DNA of 64,000 nucleotides from JANQSP01 sp965226095 (GTDB lineage Bacteria; Bdellovibrionota; Bdellovibrionia; Bdellovibrionales; UBA1609), in NCBI GenBank assembly GCA_965226095.1, contig OZ245336.1, positions 434,001 to 498,000 on the forward strand, given 5' to 3'. The notes beneath the pieces were generated by a model. It searched no databases. It was not told where the DNA came from and worked only from the letters and a program-made list of their open reading frames with translations. Below are positions 33,797 to 42,660 of this stretch, in pieces. A program made the translations under genes and the position numbers. Position 1 is the stretch's first letter, and every line of letters begins with the position of its first letter.

Positions 33797-34798
33797 ATGA
33801 GAGTGTTGCTTTTATTATGTGTAGGGGTTTTTACTTTTGAAGCAATAGCAGATAGAGCTCTAATTGAAGATGTTCTTTCTATGAATCGTATTTTTAATAG
33901 TCGATTGAAGAAAAAAGATAGAGATTTATTTTTTGCTGTTCTAGCTAATAATCGAGTGGAAGCATATCGATTAATAAGCAGAGGAGCTGATCCCAATGTA
34001 ATAGTACAAAGAGGCTCTGAGGAGCTTACCCCTTTACATATTGCAGTTCGTTCCAATGAGCCTAAATCAGTGAGTATGTTACTTAAAGCAGGTGCTGATG
34101 TAAAAGCAAGGGATAATTATGGGGATACTGCTTTACATAAGGTGAGAGGATGGGATCGTTCAGCTCCTGAGATACTATCATTGTTACTGGTAGAAGGAGC
34201 GGATCCGAATGCAAAAGGTAACTTACACCTGACTCCTCTACATAATATTACTTCACATAGTGTAAATCCTGAACCAGTGTCTATTTTACTTGGTGTTGGA
34301 GCGGATCCAAATGCAATAGATTACAGTGGTAGAACTCCTTTACATTACGTTATGAGGCAAGATCCTGATAATGTTGAGGTGGTGGCTTTATTACTTACAG
34401 CGGGCGCAGATCCAGAGATAGAAGATAGAAATGGTGACACTCCTTTGGATATAGCTACTAATGATGCAGTCAAAACTTTATTACAAGAAACTGATCGAAT
34501 ATCTAGTAGTTGTTATTATGTTTCTAGTAATGATCGAATCACTACTAAGGTGTCTGCTCCAACATGTGGGAATAAGATATTGTGTAGTGGATCAGTAGAT
34601 TGTGTATTTACAGTGTTTGACACAGTTGTTTCTGCTTCATTTCAAGCAATTTGTTCAGCTCAAAGTGATGGGACATGCCCTTCTGCTACACAGTGTGCAG
34701 TAGATAATAGTTTCAAGGAACTGATACCAGGTTCTAATAAGGAAATAATACCATCATCGGATAGTTCGAATAGATCAAGTGGAGGAAGTGTTCAATGA
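33797..34798 (+). CDS. Secreted ankyrin-repeat protein with seven-cysteine C-terminal domain
   Basis: A signal peptide (residues 1-19) precedes five to six ankyrin repeats (about residues 50-235), with units such as TPLHIAVRSNEPKSVSMLL and LLTAGADPEIEDRNGDTPLD. The C-terminal 100 residues hold seven cysteines spaced 17-5-5-16-7-5, ending CAVDN, then a Ser/Gly tail. This pattern matches the protein at 59474-60643. An AAGGAG site precedes the ATG. The last codons overlap the partner gene as ATGA. Ankyrin repeats mediate protein binding, and export makes an interaction outside the cytoplasm likely. The function is unknown. Confidence 0.85.
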   Translation: MRVLLLLCVGVFTFEAIADRALIEDVLSMNRIFNSRLKKKDRDLFFAVLANNRVEAYRLISRGADPNVIVQRGSEELTPLHIAVRSNEPKSVSMLLKAGADVKARDNYGDTALHKVRGWDRSAPEILSLLLVEGADPNAKGNLHLTPLHNITSHSVNPEPVSILLGVGADPNAIDYSGRTPLHYVMRQDPDNVEVVALLLTAGADPEIEDRNGDTPLDIATNDAVKTLLQETDRISSSCYYVSSNDRITTKVSAPTCGNKILCSGSVDCVFTVFDTVVSASFQAICSAQSDGTCPSATQCAVDNSFKELIPGSNKEIIPSSDSSNRSSGGSVQ

Positions 34799-35100
34799 AG
34801 AAATTGTTAATAGGATTTAGCTTAACTTGGTTTTTAAGTTTATCTATCAGTGCAGTTGCAGGAATCATAGGAGATCTGAAAATCACAGGAAAAGTACTGA
34901 AATATAATAAGAACACAGTAACATTATCTTATGCAGGTAAAAAGAAAATCACAGTGCCTAGGAGTAAAATTGATAGTAGTGTTAAGCTTAAGTCAGGAAA
35001 AATAGTAACAGCTGTATATAGTGGTGAGGAAGTCATGGAGTTGATCAAAGAACAATCAGCTGATGTGAAAGAGAAAACAGATAGAGTTGTTAAAAAATAA
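34795..35100 (+). CDS. Small secreted partner protein, cassette 1
   Basis: The 101-residue protein has a signal peptide ending near ISAVAG. The mature domain is a short beta-rich sequence: ITGKVLKYNKNTVTLSYAGK, then KKITVPRSKI, KLKSGKIVTAVYSGEEVMEL and a helical lysine-rich tail. The protein at 60640-60897 is homologous over about 60 residues (GKVLKY(N/D)KN(T/S)VTL, VPR, KLK, V.A....E.MEL). Both are joined to an upstream secreted gene by ATGA, so the pair is probably co-translated. The fold may be OB/SH3-like, but that is only a guess. Confidence 0.75.
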   Translation: MKKLLIGFSLTWFLSLSISAVAGIIGDLKITGKVLKYNKNTVTLSYAGKKKITVPRSKIDSSVKLKSGKIVTAVYSGEEVMELIKEQSADVKEKTDRVVKK

Positions 35101-35103
35101 AAT

Positions 35104-36678
35104 CTAAACTTTTTTTCTGGTAGCCATAAGTTGATGTTTGCGTTTATCTAGATTGTAATCTTTTACTTTGGTGACCAAGGCCGCTCTGGAAATTCCCAAT
35201 TTTTTAGCGACTCGAGTTTTGTTCCATCTCTCTTCTTTTAAACCTCGTAAGATCATTTGTTTTTCCAATTGGGCAATAGCTTTTTTCATGGATTTACCAG
35301 TACCTTCATTTAAAGAATTTATTAAATGCTGGTTTTCTTCTTTATTCCTGATTTTTTCTGATAAGAAATCTTCTTTAATGTAAGTATCGGTGGTAGAAAA
35401 AATCGCTAATCTTTCTGCTTCATTTTGTAACTCTCGTACATTACCAGGCCAAGGGTACTGTAATAACTTGTCGATGGTTTTTTTGGTAAATACTTTAGGT
35501 TGTTGACTAAATCGGTTGATAAAAAACTCAGCTAATAAAGTAATATCTTCTTTTCTTTCTCTTAAAGGAGGAACATGAATATTAATGACATTCAATCGAT
35601 AATAAAGGTCTTCACGAAAGTGTCCTTCTTCAACCATTTTCTTTAAGTTGCGATTGGTAGCAGTGATAATACGTACATCCACTTTCTTAGACTCTACACT
35701 ACCTACTGGAAAAAATACTCCTTCTTGTAAAACTCTTAAAAGCTTTACCTGCATCATTGGAGAAGTGTCTCCTACTTCGTCCAGGAAAAATGTGCCGTTA
35801 TCAGCTTGTTCAAATAAACCTTTTTTATCTTTATAAGCTCCTGTGAAAGAGCCTTTAACATGGCCAAATAGTTCTGACTCTAAAAGATTGTCATTTAAGG
35901 CAGAACAGTTTTGCGCTACAAAGATTTGTCCGCTTCTTAGTGAGTTTTCATGGATGGATTTGGCAATTAACTCTTTTCCAGTGCCGTTCTCTCCTTCGAT
36001 AAGGATGTTATTTTGAGAATGTTTGATTTTTTCCAAAAGATTGTATAGTTGATGCATCACTTTAGATTTTCCAACCATATTGCCGTAACATAAACTATTG
36101 GATCTTTGATTAATTTTGCCGACAGATTGGGTTTTTTCTGTAATTTCCTTTTGTACAGATACAATTTCCATAGCCATTACTTCCATCAAATCAATAAAAT
36201 AATTTTTATTTTCTGGTTTGATAACAGGTACATTTACAATATTTTCTGTCACCCACTGTTCAGATAAGCCAGTGTCTAACCATATTTTCTTAATATTTTG
36301 TCGAGCTTCTTCTTCATTATCAGAAAATATAAAACCTGTTCCAACAACATAGCCGGATAAATGATCATGTAAATAAAAAGGAATAATTAATAAGTATAGA
36401 CCAGTGCCGGGCCATTTTTCCATGAAGAACATATTTTCTGGGGAACTTTGTTTTTGTACTGCTTGTATCTTCTCAAAAAAAGCTTGTTTTAAAGTTGGAT
36501 GTTGAAACAAACTTTCTAACCATTTATTTTTAAAAGATAATGTCTGGATTGAATTGTCAATTAGATCAGGCAATAGATCAGCATTTAAAATAATAGTTTC
36601 TGTTTTCCACCATCGATGAATAATATCTTCTGTTTTTTTGACAACATGTAAATTTTTAACATCATTCCAATTGAACAT
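35104..36678 (-). CDS. Sigma-54-dependent transcriptional activator
   Basis: The protein activates RNA polymerase with sigma-54. The N-terminal 185 residues form a sensory domain of uncertain type (perhaps PocR/GAF-like, VIKPENKNYFIDLMEVMAME). The AAA+ domain shows Walker A IEGENGTGKELIAKSIHEN, the loop GSFTGAYKDKKGLFEQAD (GSFTGA in place of GAFTGA), Walker B GTFFLDEVGDTSP, and NVRELQNEAERL. A Fis-type helix-turn-helix closes it (GLKEERWNKTRVAKKLGISR). There is no receiver domain, so input is probably a ligand. It ends 4 nt after the stop of the ankyrin cassette, convergent to it. Confidence 0.95.
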   Translation of the reverse strand: MFNWNDVKNLHVVKKTEDIIHRWWKTETIILNADLLPDLIDNSIQTLSFKNKWLESLFQHPTLKQAFFEKIQAVQKQSSPENMFFMEKWPGTGLYLLIIPFYLHDHLSGYVVGTGFIFSDNEEEARQNIKKIWLDTGLSEQWVTENIVNVPVIKPENKNYFIDLMEVMAMEIVSVQKEITEKTQSVGKINQRSNSLCYGNMVGKSKVMHQLYNLLEKIKHSQNNILIEGENGTGKELIAKSIHENSLRSGQIFVAQNCSALNDNLLESELFGHVKGSFTGAYKDKKGLFEQADNGTFFLDEVGDTSPMMQVKLLRVLQEGVFFPVGSVESKKVDVRIITATNRNLKKMVEEGHFREDLYYRLNVINIHVPPLRERKEDITLLAEFFINRFSQQPKVFTKKTIDKLLQYPWPGNVRELQNEAERLAIFSTTDTYIKEDFLSEKIRNKEENQHLINSLNEGTGKSMKKAIAQLEKQMILRGLKEERWNKTRVAKKLGISRAALVTKVKDYNLDKRKHQLMATRKKV

Positions 36679-36786
36679 TTTTAATCCTTTTTTCTTTTAT
36701 ATATCGTACAATTGTTGTTTAAACTTTAGACGATTTATATAAAAATGGAAAAAAATGCAGATAAATAGATAAAAACTTTAAAAATG

Positions 36787-36859
36787 TGGCTCGGGACGGA
36801 ATTGAACCGCCGACACAGAGATTTTCAGTCTCCTGCTCTACCGACTGAGCTACCGAGCC
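36787..36859 (-). tRNA. tRNA-Phe (anticodon GAA)
   Basis: Read on the minus strand the sequence folds with acceptor stem GGCTCGG / CCGAGCC, the D-arm, anticodon loop CTGAAAA giving GAA, and T-arm GGTTCAATTCC. The discriminator is A and CCA is not encoded. A family A palindrome begins 2 nt upstream of its 5' end. Confidence 0.95.
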
Positions 36860-36860
36860 C

Positions 36861-37025
36861 CTGAAAAGCCCCTCAGGCGGGCTTTTCAGTTTTTAAAAAG
36901 TCCCTTGGAAGGCCCTCAGGCGGCCTTCCAAGTTTTCGACTTTTCAAGTTTACCAAAAAGCTTCATAAACTTGAAAGTTCGCCTGGGGAGCTTTCAAGGG
37001 CCTTTCAAGAGGCTTTCAAGTTTAA
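36861..37025. repeat. Family A palindromes next to tRNA-Phe
   Basis: Hairpins at 36861-36889 (CTGAAAAGCCC / GGGCTTTTCAG) and 36904-36932 (CTTGGAAGGCC / GGCCTTCCAAG) lie here. A third, at 36970-36998 (CTTGAAAG / CTTTCAAG), is followed by further half-units. Loops contain CTCAGGC. The rest of the 36679-37172 gap, apart from tRNA-Phe, holds nothing else recognisable. Confidence 0.75.
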
Positions 37026-37172
37026 AGAAAATTAAGCTTTTTATAATCCTTTCAAAAGTCCAGATAGCTTGAATATTTTATAAAAAAAACTATCAGGATC
37101 TTATACACTTCAGCTTTTAGTAATTTATACACTTAATAAAACAATATTCTAGCTTCATTCGTCTATATTTTT

Positions 37173-38315
37173 TTAATCTTTTATATAATTAAGCGCTTGA
37201 TTCATGTCATTTTTCAAATCTTCTATATCTTCCAAACCCACACTGACTCGAATAAGAGAGCTATCCGGTGGATGAGGGGAAGAAAGGTGAGTCATGCTCG
37301 CTGGATGCTCTATTAAAGACTCTACTCCTCCCAAGCTTTCCGCCAAAATGAAAATTTTAAATTGGCTAAGGCATTTAAAAATTTGTGATTTTGTTCCTTT
37401 TACAAGGAAGCTCAACATACCGCCAAAACCAGTCATTTGTTGGAGACTCAGTTTATGTTGTGGGTGAGAAGGCAGTCCTGGGTAAATTACTTTTTTCACA
37501 CAAGGGTGTTGTATTAGAAAGCTGGCTAGAGAGCTGGCATTTTTTTCATGTTGTTTCATACGTAAAGCCAAAGTTTTAATACTTCTTAGAAGTAAATAAG
37601 AATCAAAGGGAGAAAGGACGGGACCTAAGGATTTACTCCAGAAAGTTAATTTTTCAGCTAAATTCTTTTTATTGGTGCAAACTGCTCCAGCTAATATATC
37701 AGAATGTCCACTGAGATATTTGGTTGCTGAATGCACTACCAGATCAGCACCTAATAAAAAGGGTTTTTGAAAAAAAGGAGTCATAAAAGTGTTATCAACA
37801 GCTACTAAAATATCCCTTTTGTTTTTCACAAATTTGCACAGTTTTTTTATATCAATCATTTTTAATTCTGGATTAGTGGGGCTTTCCAACCAGATCATTT
37901 TTGTGTGCTCCGGGATTTTTAGCCAATTTTCTTCATTGGATAAGTCTATTAGTTGAATAATAATTCCTTTGGGTTTTAAAATTTTTGTTAATATTCTTAA
38001 TGTGCCTCCATAAAGATCTTTTTCCGCTACAAGCGTATCGCCAGGTAATAAAAATTCAAATACCAAAGAACTGGCGGCTACACCTGAAGAGGTGGCAAAG
38101 CAAAACTGACATTCTTCCAATGAAGCTAAACATTGCTCTAGACTTTGTCTGGTAGGGTTGCCGGCGCGTGAATAATCGTAACCTTTATGTTTACCAGGAG
38201 ATTCTTGTGCAAAAGTAGTGGATAAAGTAATGGGTGTCATTACAGCGCCTGTTGCTGGATCCGGTTCCTGCCCAGCATGAATGGCTCGAGTGGAAAAGCC
38301 TTTGGTTATTTTCAT
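37173..38315 (-). CDS. metB: Cystathionine gamma-synthase/lyase-type PLP enzyme
   Basis: This enzyme belongs to the Cys/Met metabolism PLP family, acting in transsulfuration. The PLP lysine is in VHSATKYLSGHSDILAGAV (about residue 195). The N-terminal FSTRAIHAGQEPDPATGAV and YDYSRAGNPTRQSLEQCLA are typical. Near the C-terminus is SLIRVSVGLEDIEDL. Length is 380 residues. Whether it is the synthase (metB), the lyase or a related gamma-elimination enzyme cannot be settled from motifs. It stands alone, followed by a repeat-rich gap. Confidence 0.88.
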   Translation of the reverse strand: MKITKGFSTRAIHAGQEPDPATGAVMTPITLSTTFAQESPGKHKGYDYSRAGNPTRQSLEQCLASLEECQFCFATSSGVAASSLVFEFLLPGDTLVAEKDLYGGTLRILTKILKPKGIIIQLIDLSNEENWLKIPEHTKMIWLESPTNPELKMIDIKKLCKFVKNKRDILVAVDNTFMTPFFQKPFLLGADLVVHSATKYLSGHSDILAGAVCTNKKNLAEKLTFWSKSLGPVLSPFDSYLLLRSIKTLALRMKQHEKNASSLASFLIQHPCVKKVIYPGLPSHPQHKLSLQQMTGFGGMLSFLVKGTKSQIFKCLSQFKIFILAESLGGVESLIEHPASMTHLSSPHPPDSSLIRVSVGLEDIEDLKNDMNQALNYIKD

Positions 38316-38402
38316 AATTTATATATGAGTATACATTTATAGAAAATTTGCAATGATTTTTTTTAGCTTAAATCAAGTGCTCAGGTTTCAATAAGGTATA
38401 TT

Positions 38403-39254
38403 TTAAACGATGTAGATTAAGGTCAAAAAACCTAATGGCCAAAGATACAGAGCAAAAAAAGGAAACATTTTATTTTGTAAAGTGCGAATAAGAACTTTTA
38501 AAGCTACATGGCTAAACAACCAAGAGCAGAAAAAACCACTAATTAAAATAGGGATATTGGTGGTTAATAAATTTTCTGTTTGTTGAAAAATATTCCATAT
38601 TAGACCTCCAGTAATAGCTGGAATCGCCAATAGAAAACTAAAAAAACAGGCTAACTGAGGAGGGATTTTTAAAAACAAGGCAATGGAAATTGTGCAACCG
38701 GATCGACTCACCCCAGGCATGAAAGCTAATACTTGTGAACAGCCAATCAAAAAAGCTTTTTTATAAGAAAGTTTTTGCCAATCATTTGTTGTTAATCGAT
38801 TACTCAATGTTTCAGTTAACTGTGTTTTATCTGTATCTTCTTTTTTTAGGACAAATTTTGTGAGAAATAGAAAACATCCCGTAAATAAAAAACCCAGTGC
38901 AGTATATATTGGTAAAAAAAACTGTGTTTCTATGAAATCAGCCAGAAACCAAAATCCAATAAATGAGGGAAAAAGAGCAACAATACATAAATATATAGGT
39001 CTGCCGGAGGTAGAAGTATTAAATAAACTTCGATAAAAATCAGTTAAAATATATAAGATGTCTGTTTTGTAATAATTCAGTATGGCTATTAAGGAACCAG
39101 CATGTAGAACTAAAATCAGTAATAGGCTCATGTTTTCAATTTTGAAAATACTTTGAGCCAATACCAAATGACCGGAGCTGGAGATAGGCAAAAATTCAGA
39201 TACGCCCTGTAATAAAGCCAATAAAAATGTTTCCAACAACTTATAAAAAGTCAT
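38403..39254 (-). CDS. uppP: Undecaprenyl-diphosphatase UppP (BacA)
   Basis: UppP recycles the lipid carrier for peptidoglycan and other envelope polymers by dephosphorylating undecaprenyl diphosphate. The two active-site motifs are intact: LLQGVSEFLPISSSGHLVLA at the N-terminus and MPGVSRSGCTISIALFLKI (about residue 180). The protein has eight or so membrane helices, and 283 residues is normal. Its start overlaps the kinase-like gene by 14 nt, so the two are co-transcribed. Confidence 0.96.
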   Translation of the reverse strand: MTFYKLLETFLLALLQGVSEFLPISSSGHLVLAQSIFKIENMSLLLILVLHAGSLIAILNYYKTDILYILTDFYRSLFNTSTSGRPIYLCIVALFPSFIGFWFLADFIETQFFLPIYTALGFLFTGCFLFLTKFVLKKEDTDKTQLTETLSNRLTTNDWQKLSYKKAFLIGCSQVLAFMPGVSRSGCTISIALFLKIPPQLACFFSFLLAIPAITGGLIWNIFQQTENLLTTNIPILISGFFCSWLFSHVALKVLIRTLQNKMFPFFALYLWPLGFLTLIYIV

Positions 39255-40374
39255 TATCCCTCAGAATAATTTTTTCGCCGGCTTGGACTTTAATATATTT
39301 TGTGCCTTGTGAAATCTGGTTTTTCCATTTTATCTGATAAATACCTGGTTGATCCACCTTAGTAGCGATAGGAGAATAACCGACTTTATCTGCTATTTGT
39401 ATATACATCCATTGTTGGGTACGAATTAGAATGTGTGCTGAACCTTCTTTTTTATTAGGAAAAACTTTACCGAAATTAATAAATGGATTGCTGAACAGTA
39501 AAATGCATATAAACAAACTGACAAGGCAAATTTTTTGGAGATTAAAGAAATTAAAATATTTTTTTTGAAAAAAAGATACAGGTTGGCTCGAATGAAAAGA
39601 ATTTTTAAAAGATATAATTTGATTGATTTTTTCCCCTAATGAGGAGGGAGAGGATAAACAGAAAGTAAAGGCTTTCTTTTTTCTGTTTTGAGGTTGAGGA
39701 TCTAATAAAGGGTCTCCAGCAACAAAAAAATGATGATTTTCCAGATGTGGTAGGTGTTTCAATGTATCAGAATTGATTAAAATTTTTTCTAATACTCCAA
39801 GTGAAAATAAATCTGATTGGAAAGAACAATTTTTGTTTTTGCTCAATTCAGGGGCTGTAAAAGGTTTTGTGCTATAAATATGTTTTCCAGCATAATTAGC
39901 TAAACCGTAATCTGTTAAAAATACTTTTCCTTTTATATCTATTAAAATGTTGGAGAGGCTTAAATCACCGTGTATTAAGCCATTTTGTTTCAATTCTTCC
40001 AATCCGCGTAGAATTTGAGCACAGATATAATATTTCTCATCTATATTAAGATGGGTTTTTTGCAAAAGTTGCTTTAAATTCAAGCTGGCAATATATTCCA
40101 AAATTAAAACTAATTGATTTTGTATCCTTTCAAAACCTAAGACCTTTACTAAATGAGAGCTGTGTCGAGCTCTCAATAAAGATTCCATTTGTAAAACAGG
40201 TAATTTAAAGTCTTTATTGGCTGTAAGATTTTTGAATACTTTTAAGATTACTTGTTGCTTAAATTTTAGAGTTTTATCCATTCGATGTGCCAAATAAACC
40301 AAACTGGTTGGGCTTTCTCCTAAAATTTCTTTGATTTCATATTGATTGGCTTGAGCTGTTAAATAAGCAGTCAT
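39241..40374 (-). CDS. Serine/threonine kinase-like protein with C-terminal PEGA-type domain
   Basis: The N-lobe includes YLAHRMDKTLKFKQQVILKVF with a probable ATP-binding Lys. The catalytic loop is IHGDLSLSNILID, an HGD rather than HRD arrangement, and the metal motif is TDYGLANYAG (DYG instead of DFG). APE is kept in FTAPELS. After about residue 290 there is one membrane helix (ISLFICILLFSNPF), then a periplasmic PEGA-like beta domain (YIQIADKVGYSPIATK). The kinase is probably active but atypical. It is coupled to uppP by overlap, hinting at envelope-related control, although that is inference. A PP2C phosphatase is encoded at 52799. Confidence 0.8.
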   Translation of the reverse strand: MTAYLTAQANQYEIKEILGESPTSLVYLAHRMDKTLKFKQQVILKVFKNLTANKDFKLPVLQMESLLRARHSSHLVKVLGFERIQNQLVLILEYIASLNLKQLLQKTHLNIDEKYYICAQILRGLEELKQNGLIHGDLSLSNILIDIKGKVFLTDYGLANYAGKHIYSTKPFTAPELSKNKNCSFQSDLFSLGVLEKILINSDTLKHLPHLENHHFFVAGDPLLDPQPQNRKKKAFTFCLSSPSSLGEKINQIISFKNSFHSSQPVSFFQKKYFNFFNLQKICLVSLFICILLFSNPFINFGKVFPNKKEGSAHILIRTQQWMYIQIADKVGYSPIATKVDQPGIYQIKWKNQISQGTKYIKVQAGEKIILRDNDFL

Positions 40375-40404
40375 GAGTTTTTCTTATTTAAAAATTTAAG
40401 AAAG

Positions 40405-40842
40405 TCAAAACTCTTTTTTAAAATACCAATTAAATAAAAGATCTGGCGCCTTATCTCTTAGTTGATACTCTATAATGCCCTTTTTTTCTTTTAAAATTGT
40501 TTGACAAAACCGGCTGAGGTTTGAACTTTGAAGAGCTCGATGAATTTGTGCTAAATTGTTTAAATTGTGTGAAGATGTTTGGCATTTTTCATTGAAATAC
40601 GAAATAAAACTCTGTTTTATTTCTGCTTTAGGCTCTTTTTGAGCCATCCACTCATAACAAGCCCAAGGGATTTTATTTTTTTGTAATTGTATTCGACAGG
40701 AAATTTTTAAATATTCCTGTTGTTGCTTATTATGGATAACTTGATTTAATTCTTCTAAATTTCTGACTTTTATCCAATTTTCATTGGAATAAGCTGAAAA
40801 ACTGTATAATAAAATCAAATTATAAAAAATATTTAAATGCAT
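40405..40842 (-). CDS. Secreted protein of unknown function
   Basis: The 145-residue product has a signal peptide (LNIFYNLILLYSFSAYS) and a mature helical domain with four cysteines (SCRIQ, WACYEW, EKCQTSS, RFCQTIL). The spacing suggests two disulfides. It lies in a minus-strand run between the T2SSF-like genes and the kinase gene. No family is recognised. Confidence 0.5.
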   Translation of the reverse strand: MHLNIFYNLILLYSFSAYSNENWIKVRNLEELNQVIHNKQQQEYLKISCRIQLQKNKIPWACYEWMAQKEPKAEIKQSFISYFNEKCQTSSHNLNNLAQIHRALQSSNLSRFCQTILKEKKGIIEYQLRDKAPDLLFNWYFKKEF

Positions 40843-40894
40843 TTTTTATTCCTTTTAATTACAAATTCGTATTTTTGCTTGTACTAAAAATCTG

Positions 40895-42126
40895 TATGCA
40901 AATTTCGTGCGCTATTTATTAAATACTCAAACTTTTTTGAAGTTCCAAAAGGAGAGGTCCTAATAAAAGTAGAAAAAAAGCAGGTACTTGAAATAGAAAT
41001 AAGGGAATTAAAACAATAAATGGAAGTTTTTTGCTCTGCTCCTCTAGTGTTTGTTGGCATATCTGGTTTAATTCCTGCTCCAATTCCTGTAAAAAAGGTA
41101 AAATAGATTCACCTTTTAATCCATTTGTGAATAGCTCTAACAGTATTTTCCTATAAGTTTTATCAGATAAAGTGCTATCAAAATGTTTTTGACCAGTTTC
41201 CTGGCACAGCAACCAGATCCCTATTTGTTTGGCAAAGGAGCAATTAGGGAAGTTTTGTACATAGCTTTGAATAGCCGAGCGAGTGGACAGACCATTTTTT
41301 AACTTTAATTGCACATATAATACTGCATTTAAAGGAGGAGCTAAATAGTCCATTTTATTTTCCTTCCACATTGAAATAAAAAGTAAAATCCCAGGGTAAA
41401 TAAGAAAATGGAAGAGAATAAAATTTTTGGATATTGTAAGCCATGCCGGAACAACACAAAGATAAATAGAGAGATATACAGTATACATAATATGAAGGCT
41501 TGAGCTCGAAATTGGAACAAAACAGATTTAACTTTTTTTCGAAATTGAGAGCGAATATGTATCTGATGACGCAAGTTTTCCAAATAATCCAGGCATCGAG
41601 CAGATTGATCAGCGCGTTTTAATTCCAAAAGCATTTGTTGCATGGGAGAGAATTGAATTTCTTTTCTAAAACTTTTTGAAAATATAATGGATTCTAGAAT
41701 TTCCATAAAATGATTTTGAAAATGAGTGTGTGGGAGACATGTAATAGCCATTTTAAAGCCAGATCGAAATCCGTACCCGGTTTTAATTCTGATAATGAGA
41801 GAGTTGATGAAAAATTCAAATTGTGTAAAAAACTGCTCTTTCCAGTAGAAATGAAATAAATTCGATACGAAATAAGCTAATATGCATGGAATGTACAGCA
41901 ATAAACATTTAAAGAATAAAGAATTGATACTCAGAAGGCTAATTCCACAAATGAGTAATAGATTGAAAATTATACACATTTTACGAATTGTGGATGATAG
42001 GAATAAAGTCCAATGATTATGATAAAGAGTTTTTCGACTTAACCATAAACTGAATAAAATATGGATGAATAAAAATATAGATGAAAGGTCAAATATCATA
42101 AAATAATGTATATGCAAATTTCGTGC
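40895..42126. repeat. 16-bp direct repeats flanking the T2SSF-like pair
   Basis: The sequence TATGCAAATTTCGTGC occurs at 40895-40910 and 42111-42126, in the same orientation. Each lies just upstream, on the minus strand, of a transcription unit: the first before the secreted protein gene, the second at the start of the T2SSF gene. It may be a shared operator or mark a duplication event. Confidence 0.5.
40919..41353 (-). CDS. TadC-like T2SSF-domain protein
   Basis: The ATG at 41353 (MDYLAPPLNAVL) is preceded by GGAAGG and overlaps the upstream gene by 13 nt. The open frame further up to 41488 lies inside that gene. The 145-residue product has a cytoplasmic helical part (KNGLSTRSAIQSYVQNFPN, LLELFTNGLKGESILPFLQE) and C-terminal hydrophobic helices (FIVLIPLFLFQVPAFFLLLL), the shape of a reduced T2SSF platform. 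It is short for TadC, which is usually about 300 residues. Partnership with the TadB-like gene above is likely. Confidence 0.6.
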   Translation of the reverse strand: MDYLAPPLNAVLYVQLKLKNGLSTRSAIQSYVQNFPNCSFAKQIGIWLLCQETGQKHFDSTLSDKTYRKILLELFTNGLKGESILPFLQELEQELNQICQQTLEEQSKKLPFIVLIPLFLFQVPAFFLLLLGPLLLELQKSLSI

Positions 42127-42129
42127 CAT
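41341..42129 (-). CDS. TadB-like T2SSF-domain protein, divergent
   Basis: From ATG 42129 (262 residues), hydrophobic helices at the N-terminus are followed by a T2SSF-like core (RIKTGYGFRSGFKMAITCLP, then a helix ending LLELKRADQSARCLDYLENL) and a final region RKKVKSVLFQFRAQAFILCI. This is the pattern of TadB/TadC but more divergent than the copy at 26146. The start is uncertain (ATG at 42099 or TTG at 42153), and no Shine-Dalgarno is clear. It may supply the platform partner missing from the main Tad locus, or belong to a distinct, reduced system. Confidence 0.6.
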   Translation of the reverse strand: MARNLHIHYFMIFDLSSIFLFIHILFSLWLSRKTLYHNHWTLFLSSTIRKMCIIFNLLLICGISLLSINSLFFKCLLLYIPCILAYFVSNLFHFYWKEQFFTQFEFFINSLIIRIKTGYGFRSGFKMAITCLPHTHFQNHFMEILESIIFSKSFRKEIQFSPMQQMLLELKRADQSARCLDYLENLRHQIHIRSQFRKKVKSVLFQFRAQAFILCILYISLFIFVLFRHGLQYPKILFSSIFLFTLGFYFLFQCGRKIKWTI

Positions 42130-42231
42130 TTTTTTATTTGACTGTTTGTTCAAGTTCAGTACACTATTGTTTAAATCTGCAATAAATTTTTTTCATTTTA
42201 AAATGGAAAGAAGCAACATGAGGAGGGCCCA

Positions 42232-42558
42232 ATGGCTATAAGAAAAAAAGCGAAGAAGAAAGTAGTAAGGAAAAAGAAAGTAGTAAGGAAAAAGAAAGCC
42301 GGAGCGAAGAAGAAGAAAGTAGTAAGGAAAAAGAAAGTAGTAAGGAAAAAGAAAGCCGGAGCGAAGAAGAAGAAAGTAGTAAGGAAAAAGAAAGCCGGAG
42401 CGAAGAAGAAGAAAGTAGTAAGGAAAAAGAAAGCTGGAGCGAAGAAGAAGAAAGTAGTAAGGAAAAAGAAAGCCGGAGCGAAGAAGAAGAAAGTAGTAAG
42501 GAAAAAGAAAGCCGGAGCGAAGAAAAAGAAAGCTAAGGTAAAAAGAAAAAAAAGATAG
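42232..42558 (+). CDS. Histone H1-like Lys/Arg/Ala repeat protein
   Basis: The 108-residue product is almost wholly Lys, Arg, Val, Ala and Gly. It is built of 13-residue units (KKKKVVRKKKAGA, 39 bp) with extra KKKVVR units of 18 bp. Such H1-like tails compact DNA in Chlamydia (Hc2-type), Bordetella and other bacteria. The ATG has an AGGAGG site. The reverse strand reads as a Phe/Ala-rich frame, which is an artefact. A good terminator follows and separates it from mdh. Confidence 0.8.
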   Translation: MAIRKKAKKKVVRKKKVVRKKKAGAKKKKVVRKKKVVRKKKAGAKKKKVVRKKKAGAKKKKVVRKKKAGAKKKKVVRKKKAGAKKKKVVRKKKAGAKKKKAKVKRKKR

Positions 42559-42591
42559 TTTTTTGAAAAACTAAAGATTAAATATTTCATA

Positions 42592-42630
42592 GTCTCCCGG
42601 AGGGTATTACTTCGGGAGACTTGTTTTTTT
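42592..42630 (+). terminator. Rho-independent terminator after the histone-like gene
   Basis: A perfect stem GTCTCCCG / CGGGAGAC with a 13-nt loop is followed by TTGTTTTTTT. It lies 34 nt after the stop. Confidence 0.85.
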
Positions 42631-42660
42631 CAGCAAAAAAATTAATATTTTGAGGACTGT

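Noticed and set aside
42198..42590. Phe/Ala-rich minus-strand frame
   Set aside because: It is the complement of the lysine-rich histone-like repeat gene, which has a proper start, ribosome site and terminator.
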